Assembly: GCA_903898475.1 (NCBI GenBank)
Contig: CAIUFU010000057.1
Coordinates: forward strand, 1-6,113
Length of the DNA stretch: 6,113 bases
Source: an uncultured Alphaproteobacteria bacterium
Lineage (GTDB): Bacteria; Pseudomonadota; Alphaproteobacteria; Rickettsiales; UBA1997
Reading direction: 5' to 3'
A program made the position numbers and the translations under genes. Under the pieces are notes generated by a model, which worked only from the letters and a program-made list of their open reading frames with translations, had not been told where the DNA came from and did not search any database. Shown piece after piece: positions 1 through 5,753 of the stretch. Every line of letters starts with the position of its first letter. The first letter of the stretch is position 1.

Positions 1-2
1 CT

Positions 3-50
3 GACGCGCCACTCGATGTTGTAATTGCTCTTTTTTTGCATGGTTCGTAA
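3..50 (+). CDS. ruvC: Probable C-terminal end of RuvC, Holliday junction resolvase (5'-truncated)
   Basis: Only the last 15 codons and the TAA stop (48-50) lie in the window. The frame reads DAPLDVVIALFLHGS. The run D-V-V-I-A-L-x-x-H resembles the conserved end of RuvC, usually D-A-L-A-[VI]-A-x-x-H, in which the Asp is a catalytic metal ligand. RuvC is the endonuclease that cuts Holliday junctions brought to it by RuvAB. The position, 42 nt upstream of ruvA, fits the common ruvC-ruvA-ruvB order. The match is short and the protein would end soon after the motif, so this rests on motif plus context. The alternative is the tail of an unrelated gene or untranslated sequence. Confidence 0.5.
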   Translation, partial: DAPLDVVIALFLHGS

Positions 51-92
51 AAGTAAATCTAAAGAAAATTAATCAACTATTTCACTGACAAA

Positions 93-722
93 ATGATCGG
101 AAAACTCCGCGGTTTTATTGACTCAATCACCGAAGACAAGTGCGTAATCGACGTTAATGGCGTTGGCTATTTAGTATATTTATCAAGCAAAACTGCCAGC
201 TTTCTAAAGCAACTGCCTAAAGAAAAAGAAGTTTCTCTAATCATTGAAACCTCAGTCAAAGAAGACGCCATTGAACTTTACGGCTTTGCTTCTGAAATTG
301 AAAAAATCTGGTTTTTAGAGCTTACCAAAGTTCAGGGCGTGGGTAATAAAATGGGCCAAAAAATTTTAAGCGCTTTTGCAATTTCTGATTTGGCCAAAGC
401 GCTAATTTCGTCAGATGTTAAGGCCTTTTCACAAATTTCTGGAATCGGACCAAAGCTTGCAACCCGCCTTGCCACTGAATTAAAAGACAGCCCGAAAAAA
501 CTCGGAATCGACATTGGTTTAGATTTTAATCAATCTGAAAACTCGCAAGATTTCTCTGGCAGTCAAATCGCCGTTGACGCGCTTTCGGCGCTCGAAAACC
601 TCGGCTACAAAAAACATGATTGCCTGCGCGTGATCAATTTTTTAATCGGCGAAAATGCCAAGCTAACTTTGGAAAATTTGATTACTTCTGCCTTACGCGA
701 ATTGAGCAAAAATAAATTTTAA
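93..722 (+). CDS. ruvA: RuvA, Holliday junction branch migration complex DNA-binding subunit
   Basis: RuvA binds four-way DNA junctions as a tetramer and loads the RuvB motor, driving branch migration in recombinational repair. The 209-residue product is close to family length (about 190-205). Residues 1-63 form the OB-fold domain, starting MIGKLRG with the typical DVNGVGY segment at 20-26. Two helix-hairpin-helix DNA-binding motifs follow, with GVG at 82-84 and GIG at 117-119, the second leading into ATRLATELKD. After a variable linker (about 133-152) comes the C-terminal RuvB-binding domain, with ALSALENLGY at 163-172. The ATG at 93 gives the canonical N-terminus although no Shine-Dalgarno precedes it. 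The downstream gene begins 2 nt after its stop, so co-transcription and perhaps translational coupling are likely. Confidence 0.97.
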   Translation: MIGKLRGFIDSITEDKCVIDVNGVGYLVYLSSKTASFLKQLPKEKEVSLIIETSVKEDAIELYGFASEIEKIWFLELTKVQGVGNKMGQKILSAFAISDLAKALISSDVKAFSQISGIGPKLATRLATELKDSPKKLGIDIGLDFNQSENSQDFSGSQIAVDALSALENLGYKKHDCLRVINFLIGENAKLTLENLITSALRELSKNKF

Positions 723-724
723 GA

Positions 725-1771
725 ATGCGCCCAGATCAACAACAAGAACCACATTCAACTGACGCGGCGGCAGGCAATTCAGAATTTACTCTACCCCCTC
801 CCCCTTCTCAAGCTCGTGCAGAACATCATAGACATAACGTAGCAGCGCAATTTGCAGCTATATCTTTGTGCTGCTTTATTTTGTCGGCGCCTTTTTTAGT
901 ATCTGGTTCGGTTCTGGCTAGCGGCGCTTCTTACTCTGTAGGCGGAGTTGTTGTTTTACTATGTTGTGGCAGTTGTTGTGGCGCTTATGCTGCAGTTTCT
1001 GGAGCTATTAGCTTTACTGAAAGGCGTCGACAAAATTTCGGAGAAAATTATGCCCAAATATTGCCCGAATCAGCGGTTAGTGAATCAAGGCCAGGGCTAA
1101 TTAGCCACTTGATATCATCTCCCTACGACTATAAAGAAGAGGCTGCTTCTTTGCTTAGCAATGTTCCTAGTCTGGATGCTAAAACGATTATTGATTCAGC
1201 TAATTGTTTTTACTTTCCCTACGTCGATCCGAAGAATTTAGAAGAAATCGAAGATAGGTTATCAGCCCTTGGTCTTGCAAATTATCACAGCGGTGCTCTG
1301 GAAGAACAGATTTCCAGATATGCTCAAAATATGATAAGACCAAACTATAAACATCTTGGAAAAATCGATAAAGCCGAAACTTCTCAAGCTTTATTTTATG
1401 GATTTATAACCGCCCTAACAAAAAACCCAGATCACTTTTCCTGCGCAACAGATCCGGTCTCAGGTGTCATTGAAGACGGTTTATTGCAGAGGTTAAAAGA
1501 AATGCCTCAGACAGAAAAGGAGAAACTTATTACGCAATTTAACAATCATTTAGTTTCTTTAACTACCGTCTTGAGCACCGATGGAACAGGAGTCTTAGCC
1601 ATTAGCAAAATTAAGGAGTTATTACAAAGTTTAGACAATCCTACAAAAGAAGACGAAAAGCGGGATTGGGATATAGAGATGGGACGTCAAGTTGATCTAA
1701 GAATACGAATAAAACCCAACTCTCATAGCAACCTTGCAGATTCTAATAGAGAAGCGTCGCTAGAAGTTTAA
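725..1771 (+). CDS. Unrecognised two-helix membrane protein inserted between ruvA and ruvB
   Basis: I do not recognise this 348-residue protein. The N-terminus (1-39) is polar, with Gln/His runs and a PPPP stretch at 24-27. Two hydrophobic segments follow, about 40-62 and 72-97. They carry unusual paired cysteines at 49-50, 80-81 and 84-85. An Arg-rich flank (ERRRQ, about 99-103) suggests both termini are cytoplasmic, with a membrane hairpin between. Residues from about 104 to the end are soluble, charged and probably helical, with no motif I can name. The ATG lies 2 nt after the ruvA stop, with no clear ribosome site of its own. Codon use differs from the neighbours: ATA supplies 8 of about 20 isoleucines and AGG/AGA are frequent for arginine, whereas I find no ATA in ruvA or ruvB. 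This suggests a lineage-specific or acquired gene. The frame is long and intact, so expression is plausible. A role in DNA repair should not be assumed from position. Confidence 0.8.
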   Translation: MRPDQQQEPHSTDAAAGNSEFTLPPPPSQARAEHHRHNVAAQFAAISLCCFILSAPFLVSGSVLASGASYSVGGVVVLLCCGSCCGAYAAVSGAISFTERRRQNFGENYAQILPESAVSESRPGLISHLISSPYDYKEEAASLLSNVPSLDAKTIIDSANCFYFPYVDPKNLEEIEDRLSALGLANYHSGALEEQISRYAQNMIRPNYKHLGKIDKAETSQALFYGFITALTKNPDHFSCATDPVSGVIEDGLLQRLKEMPQTEKEKLITQFNNHLVSLTTVLSTDGTGVLAISKIKELLQSLDNPTKEDEKRDWDIEMGRQVDLRIRIKPNSHSNLADSNREASLEV

Positions 1772-1802
1772 TTAAAAATCAACAAATCCAAATCAAACCA
1801 AG

Positions 1803-2795
1803 ATGGTTAAAAACGAAAACCTAAACCCCGAAAAACAAGAACTAGAACGCAGCAACGAAAATATTCTGCGTCCCAGCTATTTGCGTGATTTTTTGGGGCA
1901 AGAAAAACTCAAAGAAAATTTAGAAATTTTCATCCGCGCCGCCAAAGGTCGTGGAGACGTTTTAGATCACGTTTTATTTTACGGACCCCCCGGACTTGGC
2001 AAAACCACGCTTGCCCAAATTATTTCACACGAAATGGGCGTTGGTTTTAAAGGCACTGCAGGGCCAGTGATTTCAAAGTCGGGCGACCTAGCCGCACTTT
2101 TAACCAACCTGCAAGAAGGCGACATTTTTTTCATTGATGAAATTCACCGCCTCAACAAAAACGTCGAAGAAGTGCTCTACGCCGCAATGGAAGATTACAA
2201 GCTCGACATCATTATTGGCGAGGGTCCGGCAGCTCGCGCCATTAAAATTGATTTGCCAAAATTCACTTTAGTTGGCGCCACAACGCGCGTCGGATTAATT
2301 GCTAACCCACTCAAAGATCGCTTCGGAATTCCGCTTCGGATCAACTTTTACAACGCTTTTGAGTTAGAACAAATTGTCATTCGTGACGCCCGAATTTTAG
2401 GAATTGAAATCGAAAAAAGCGCTGCCACCGAAATTGCCAAAAGATCGCGCGGCACGCCAAGAATTGCCATTCGCTTGCTTAAAAGAGTTCGCGATTTTTC
2501 TTTTGACGTTGGTGAAAAAACCATTAGCCAAAAAACTGCCGACCACGCTTTGAAACGTTTAGAAATTGACTCAGCAGGGTTGGACGCCGCCGATTACCGC
2601 TACTTAAAATTTATTGCCGAAAATTACCGCGGCGGACCGGTTGGAATTGAAACAATTGCCGCAGCAATTGGCGAAGAACGCGACACCGTTGAAGACACAA
2701 TTGAGCCTTATTTAATTCAGCAAGGGTTTGTTGAAAAAACGCCACGAGGTCGCGTTTTGACTGATACGGCGTTTAAGCATTTGGGCTTGAAATAA
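1803..2795 (+). CDS. ruvB: RuvB, Holliday junction branch migration ATPase
   Basis: RuvB is the hexameric AAA+ motor that pumps DNA through RuvA-bound Holliday junctions. The 330-residue length is typical. Visible motifs in order are Walker A GPPGLGKT (61-68), Walker B IFFIDEIH (108-115), sensor 1 GATTR (158-162), the arginine-finger region DRFG (172-175) and sensor 2 RGTPR (216-220). The C-terminal winged helix includes GGPVGIETIAAAIGE (277-291) and ends EPYLIQQGF...TPRGR. Small departures from the usual consensus are TAGP for TSGP at 85-88 and IAIR for IANR at 221-224; neither touches a catalytic residue. The ATG at 1803 places the conserved LRPSYLRDFLGQ block at residue 22, as expected. 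It sits 31 nt after the unknown membrane gene and has at most a weak ribosome site. Confidence 0.98.
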   Translation: MVKNENLNPEKQELERSNENILRPSYLRDFLGQEKLKENLEIFIRAAKGRGDVLDHVLFYGPPGLGKTTLAQIISHEMGVGFKGTAGPVISKSGDLAALLTNLQEGDIFFIDEIHRLNKNVEEVLYAAMEDYKLDIIIGEGPAARAIKIDLPKFTLVGATTRVGLIANPLKDRFGIPLRINFYNAFELEQIVIRDARILGIEIEKSAATEIAKRSRGTPRIAIRLLKRVRDFSFDVGEKTISQKTADHALKRLEIDSAGLDAADYRYLKFIAENYRGGPVGIETIAAAIGEERDTVEDTIEPYLIQQGFVEKTPRGRVLTDTAFKHLGLK

Positions 2796-2807
2796 CTAAC
2801 AAACAAA

Positions 2808-4001
2808 ATGAAACAAAAAAACATCCTGCTAATCATCACCGGCTCAGTTGCCGCCTACAAAGCAATGGATCTCGTGCGACTACTCAAAAAAAAATCCTAC
2901 AACGTCACCTGCATTCTAACCAAGGGTGCTAGCGAATTTATCACGCCGCTCTTGGCTTCAAGCCTTTCGGGAAATAAAACTTACAACGAACTTTTTTCCG
3001 TTTCTGACGAACTCGAAATGGGCCACATTAATCTTTCACGCCAAGCCGATTTAATCGTGGTCGCGCCCGCCACTGCCGATTTTATTGCCAAAATTTCGGG
3101 CGGTTTGGCTGACGATTTAGCTTCAAATGTGATTCTTGCTGCCAACAAAAAAATTATTCTGGCTCCCGCAATGAATGAAAAAATGTGGGAAAATAAAGCC
3201 ACGCAAAAAAACTTAGCCAAGGTGCTCGAGTCAGGAATTTCAATGGTTGAACCCGAAACCGACATTTTAGCCTGTGGCGAATTTGGCGTTGGAAAAATGG
3301 CAGCACCAGAAAAAATCTGCGAAAAAATTTGTGAGTTTTTTGCCAATCAAAATTTGCTCAAAGGCAAAAAAATTGTAATTACGGGAGGTTCAACTTTTGA
3401 ACCAATCGATCCGGTGCGCTTTATTGGTAATCACTCAACCGGCAAACAATCGCTCGAAATTGCTAAAGTTCTGCACGAGATGGGAGCAGATGTGACGCTG
3501 ATTGCGGGTAATATTCGCGAGACAATTGCACTTCCCCAAGAAAAAATTATTCGAGTTAAAACTGCCGAAGAAATGTTTAATGCAGTTAAAAAAAACCTGA
3601 CAAAAACTGATGCTTTTGTGGCTTGCGCCGCGGTTGCAGATTTCAAAGTGAAAAAAGTTTCCAACCAAAAAATCAAAAAATCTGACGAGGATAAATTGAT
3701 TTTGGAACTAGAAAAAAACCCCGATATTTTGCAATTTGTCGGCACTTCAAAATCACGTCCCAAGCTTGTAATTGGCTTTGCCGCAGAAAGTTGCGATTTA
3801 GAAAAACATGCCCGCGAAAAATTGGCGAAAAAGAACTGCGATTTGGTGGTGGCTAACGACATTGAAGGCGGCGAGATTTTTGGTAGCTCGCAAACCAAAG
3901 TGATTTTTGTCGGCAAGAAAAAAACTGAAGATTTGGGCAAAATTTCAAAAGCAAATTTGGCCAAATTATTGGCGGATAAAATCGTAGAGTTACTAAAATA
4001 G
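2808..4001 (+). CDS. coaBC: CoaBC, bifunctional phosphopantothenoylcysteine synthetase/decarboxylase
   Basis: This enzyme performs two steps of coenzyme A synthesis. CoaB couples 4'-phosphopantothenate to cysteine using CTP, and CoaC decarboxylates the product to 4'-phosphopantetheine using FMN. The 397-residue length is normal. The N-terminal CoaC flavoprotein domain (about 1-180) shows TGSVAAYKA (11-19), the active-site His73 in GHINLSR, APATAD (86-91), the substrate-binding APAMNEKMW (119-127) and the catalytic Cys156 in ACGEFGVGKM. The CoaB domain (about 186-397) shows ITGGSTFEPIDPVRFIGNHSTGK (191-213) with Asn208, AAVADFK (274-280), KIKK (288-291), NPDIL (304-308) and GFAAES (323-328). 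All expected active-site positions seem present. The start is 12 nt after the ruvB stop with an A-rich leader and no Shine-Dalgarno. Transcription from the ruv operon is likely. Confidence 0.97.
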   Translation: MKQKNILLIITGSVAAYKAMDLVRLLKKKSYNVTCILTKGASEFITPLLASSLSGNKTYNELFSVSDELEMGHINLSRQADLIVVAPATADFIAKISGGLADDLASNVILAANKKIILAPAMNEKMWENKATQKNLAKVLESGISMVEPETDILACGEFGVGKMAAPEKICEKICEFFANQNLLKGKKIVITGGSTFEPIDPVRFIGNHSTGKQSLEIAKVLHEMGADVTLIAGNIRETIALPQEKIIRVKTAEEMFNAVKKNLTKTDAFVACAAVADFKVKKVSNQKIKKSDEDKLILELEKNPDILQFVGTSKSRPKLVIGFAAESCDLEKHAREKLAKKNCDLVVANDIEGGEIFGSSQTKVIFVGKKKTEDLGKISKANLAKLLADKIVELLK

Positions 4002-4015
4002 CCCCCTTTCTCTTT

Positions 4016-4042
4016 GTAATGCTGAGCCTGTCGAAGCATGAC
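4016..4042. repeat. Imperfect palindromic repeat, 8-bp arms, dispersed-repeat type
   Basis: The arms GTAATGCT (4016-4023) and AGCATGAC (4035-4042) pair with one mismatch around an 11-nt centre, GAGCCTGTCGA. The centre can add tandem G-A pairs and one G-C pair. The core 'CTGAGCCTGTCGAAG' is one I recognise from intergenic palindromes present in many copies in diverse bacterial genomes. It gives spurious translations such as LSLSKHD on one strand and MLRQAQH on the other, both visible here. A five-T run (4049-4053) follows 6 nt later, so it might act as a weak terminator for the coaBC transcript. Only one copy lies in this window, so its repeat nature rests on prior knowledge. Confidence 0.6.
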
Positions 4043-4068
4043 ATCGAGTTTTTCCTAGCATTTTTAAT
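4038..4068 (+). promoter_or_regulatory. Weak candidate sigma-70-type promoter before the SPFH gene
   Basis: ATGACA (4038-4043) matches the -35 consensus at five of six bases and TTTAAT (4063-4068) matches the -10 at five of six. The spacer is 19 nt, longer than the ideal 17. The -35 hexamer overlaps the right arm of the palindromic repeat. Transcription would start near 4075, about 50 nt before the ATG at 4127. In AT-rich sequence such matches arise by chance, so confidence is low. It is listed because this is the only gap in the window large enough for a new transcription unit. Confidence 0.2.
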
Positions 4069-4126
4069 TCCAACGAAAGAAAAAAACCTCCTTACGCCCC
4101 CTTGTAAAACTTTTTTTAAAATTCCC

Positions 4127-5113
4127 ATGAGTCTGAAAAATTTTATCTCCAAACAATTTGTTGACCTCATTCAATGGACCGAATCTGAAAAAGGTGTGCT
4201 AGCCTATCGCTACCCAATGTATGACATGGAAATTCAGAATGGTTCGCAGCTAATTGTGCGACCAACTCAAATGGCGGTGTTTTTCAACGAAGGAAAATTT
4301 GCTGATCGATTTTTACCCGGCACCTACACTCTTAAAACCAACACTTTACCAATTTTAACTTCGCTAAAAAATTGGGATAAATTTTTCGAATCTCCTTTCA
4401 AATCTGACGTTTATTTCTTCAGCGCGCTTGAGCAGCTTGATCAAAAATGGGGCACCACACAACCAATTACAATTCGCGATAAAGAATTTGGTGCGCTGCG
4501 TATTCGCTCTTTCGGCAGCTATTCTTACGCCATTACAAATATTGAAACTTTCTGGACTAAACTTTGCGGCACCGCTGAAAAATATTCGGTGCAAAATGTT
4601 GAAGGGCAATTGAAGTCAATCATTTTAACTTCAATTTCAGAATTCTTAAGCAAGAGCGACGTAGCCTTTATTGACATGGCTGCAAACCTAGGTGCTTTTT
4701 CGCAAAAACTTCAAGAAGCAATCGCGCCAGCATTTTTAAATTACGGTTTGGAGCTTCGCAGTTTTTACGTGCAAAACTTGTCGCTTCCCGAAGAGCTTGA
4801 AAAACACTTAGATAAATCAAGCTCAATGCGAATTGTTGGAGATTTACAAAAATACACCCAATTTCAAAGTGCTGATTCTATTTCAATTGCTGCGGCCAAT
4901 CAAAATGGTGCGGCGGGAGCTGGCGTTGCAATTGGAGCTGGCGCAGTTTTAGGACAAACCATGATGCAAAATATGGCGCAAAATAATGTTACCACCGCGC
5001 AAGAAGACCCGATCAAAATGTTGGAAAAACTAGGAGAACTTCACGCAAAAGGAATTTTGACCCAGCAAGAATTCGACGCCAAAAAAGCCGAATTATTATC
5101 CAAAATCAAATAG
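4127..5113 (+). CDS. YdjI-like SPFH-domain protein with C-terminal SHOCT segment
   Basis: The product is 328 residues, close to Bacillus YdjI-type proteins (about 320). Its N-terminus, MSLKNFISKQFVDLIQW, is characteristic of that family. Further family-like blocks are GVLAYRYP (23-30), EIQNGSQLIVRPTQMAVF (35-52), PGTYTL (64-69), LKNWDKFFESPFKSDVYFF (80-98) and WGTTQPITIRDKEFGALR (108-125). An SPFH/band-7-like region spans roughly 25-245. A Gly/Ala-rich linker (about 255-290) leads to a SHOCT-like helical hairpin (296-327: PIKMLEKLGELHAKGILTQQEF...). No transmembrane helix is evident, so peripheral membrane or assembly association is likely. In Bacillus, YdjI works with YdjG/YdjH to recruit PspA to the membrane; a similar role here is inference. 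An ATG 36 codons upstream (4019) lies inside the palindromic repeat and would add residues with no family resemblance, so I use 4127. The gene overlaps nothing and is 4 nt from the next. Confidence 0.92.
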   Translation: MSLKNFISKQFVDLIQWTESEKGVLAYRYPMYDMEIQNGSQLIVRPTQMAVFFNEGKFADRFLPGTYTLKTNTLPILTSLKNWDKFFESPFKSDVYFFSALEQLDQKWGTTQPITIRDKEFGALRIRSFGSYSYAITNIETFWTKLCGTAEKYSVQNVEGQLKSIILTSISEFLSKSDVAFIDMAANLGAFSQKLQEAIAPAFLNYGLELRSFYVQNLSLPEELEKHLDKSSSMRIVGDLQKYTQFQSADSISIAAANQNGAAGAGVAIGAGAVLGQTMMQNMAQNNVTTAQEDPIKMLEKLGELHAKGILTQQEFDAKKAELLSKIK

Positions 5114-5117
5114 CTAA

Positions 5118-5753
5118 ATGAAGAGTTGCAACTGCCCTTCCTGCGGCGCCAGCATTGCTTTTCAATCGAGCCTGTCGGTTTACGCGGTTTGTAAATATTG
5201 CAGCTCAATGGTGGTGCGTCGCGATTTAGATGTGGAATCAATCGGCACAATGGCGGCACTTCCCCAAGACATGAGCCCTTTTCAAATTGGCACCCAAGGC
5301 AAGTTTGACGGCGTGGGCTTTGGCATTATCGGCCGCATGAAATTATCTTGGGAAAACGGCTATTGGAATGAATGGTTTATTGTCAGCGAAGATGGTCGCA
5401 AAGGCTGGCTGGCTGAAGCGCAAGGCTTTTACGCGGTGAGTTTTGAAATTGAAGAAAATGCAGAGCTCAAAGAAAAAAATCTCGACTCTCTTCAACTTGG
5501 CTCATTTCTAAAATTCCCCGACAGCCTTTTAAAAATTGTCGACATTAAAGAAGCAACTTGTGTTGGCTGCGAAGGTGAATTGCCTTTTGTCGCGCCCAAG
5601 GGTCGCAAAACTAAATCGCTTGATTTGGTGGGAAAATCCGGCGAATTCGCCTCAATTGAAATCGAAAATAATCAGCGCCGCGTTTATCTTGGGCGCTACA
5701 TTGAGTGGGAATATTTACACTGCCAAAACTTTCGCATTTTGGAGGGCTGGTGA
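5118..5753 (+). CDS. Zinc-ribbon DUF4178 protein, first copy
   Basis: The 211-residue product opens with a probable zinc ribbon: CNCPSCG (4-10) and CKYC (26-29), giving Cys6, Cys9, Cys26 and Cys29 as likely ligands, with Cys4 extra. A DUF4178-type beta-rich domain follows (about 60-207), marked by GTQGKFDGVGFGIIGRMKL (58-76), WNEWFI (83-88) and GWLAEAQGFYAVS (96-108). A further CxxC pair (Cys148, Cys151) lies in its second half and might bind another metal. No signal peptide or membrane helix is seen. The biochemical function of DUF4178 is unknown to me. These proteins commonly occur beside YdjI-like SPFH proteins and sometimes with polyamine-synthesis and DUF350 membrane genes, so a shared membrane-linked complex is a reasonable inference. 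It starts 4 nt after the SPFH stop with no Shine-Dalgarno, and its stop overlaps the next start. Confidence 0.87.
   Translation: MKSCNCPSCGASIAFQSSLSVYAVCKYCSSMVVRRDLDVESIGTMAALPQDMSPFQIGTQGKFDGVGFGIIGRMKLSWENGYWNEWFIVSEDGRKGWLAEAQGFYAVSFEIEENAELKEKNLDSLQLGSFLKFPDSLLKIVDIKEATCVGCEGELPFVAPKGRKTKSLDLVGKSGEFASIEIENNQRRVYLGRYIEWEYLHCQNFRILEGW
5741..5746 (+). promoter_or_regulatory. Ribosome binding site GGAGGG for the GTG start at 5750
   Basis: GGAGGG complements the anti-Shine-Dalgarno end of 16S rRNA and lies 3-4 nt before the GTG at 5750, within the last codons of the preceding gene. It is the only strong Shine-Dalgarno-like sequence before a start in this window and it supports a GTG start. 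The short spacer is slightly below the usual 5-9 nt, and the bases also encode the preceding protein's Glu-Gly, so chance is possible. Confidence 0.45.

Noticed and set aside
1..41. Possible minus-strand gene start at 41 reading MQKKSNYNIEWRV off the window edge
   Set aside because: It has only 13 codons and no ribosome site, and it overlaps the plus-strand frame that resembles the RuvC C-terminus. It cannot be excluded, but it is less likely.
1772..1802. Separate promoter or terminator between the orphan gene and ruvB
   Set aside because: The 31-nt A-rich gap contains no hairpin and no plausible -35/-10 pair; TTTAATTAAA is a short AT palindrome expected by chance.
2981..3346. Minus-strand open frame opposite the CoaC domain
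   Set aside because: It is fully antisense to conserved CoaC motifs and shows no recognisable domain.
3431..4039. Long minus-strand open frame (202 codons) opposite coaBC, starting MLRQAQH
   Set aside because: It is antisense to the well-conserved CoaB domain, its start falls in the palindromic repeat, and its Ser/Phe/Ala-rich composition is that of a reverse-strand shadow.
4019..4126. N-terminal extension of the SPFH protein from an ATG at 4019 (MLSLSKHD...)
   Set aside because: This ATG lies in the palindromic repeat, the added 36 residues look like translated non-coding sequence, and the family N-terminus MSLKNF begins exactly at the ATG at 4127.
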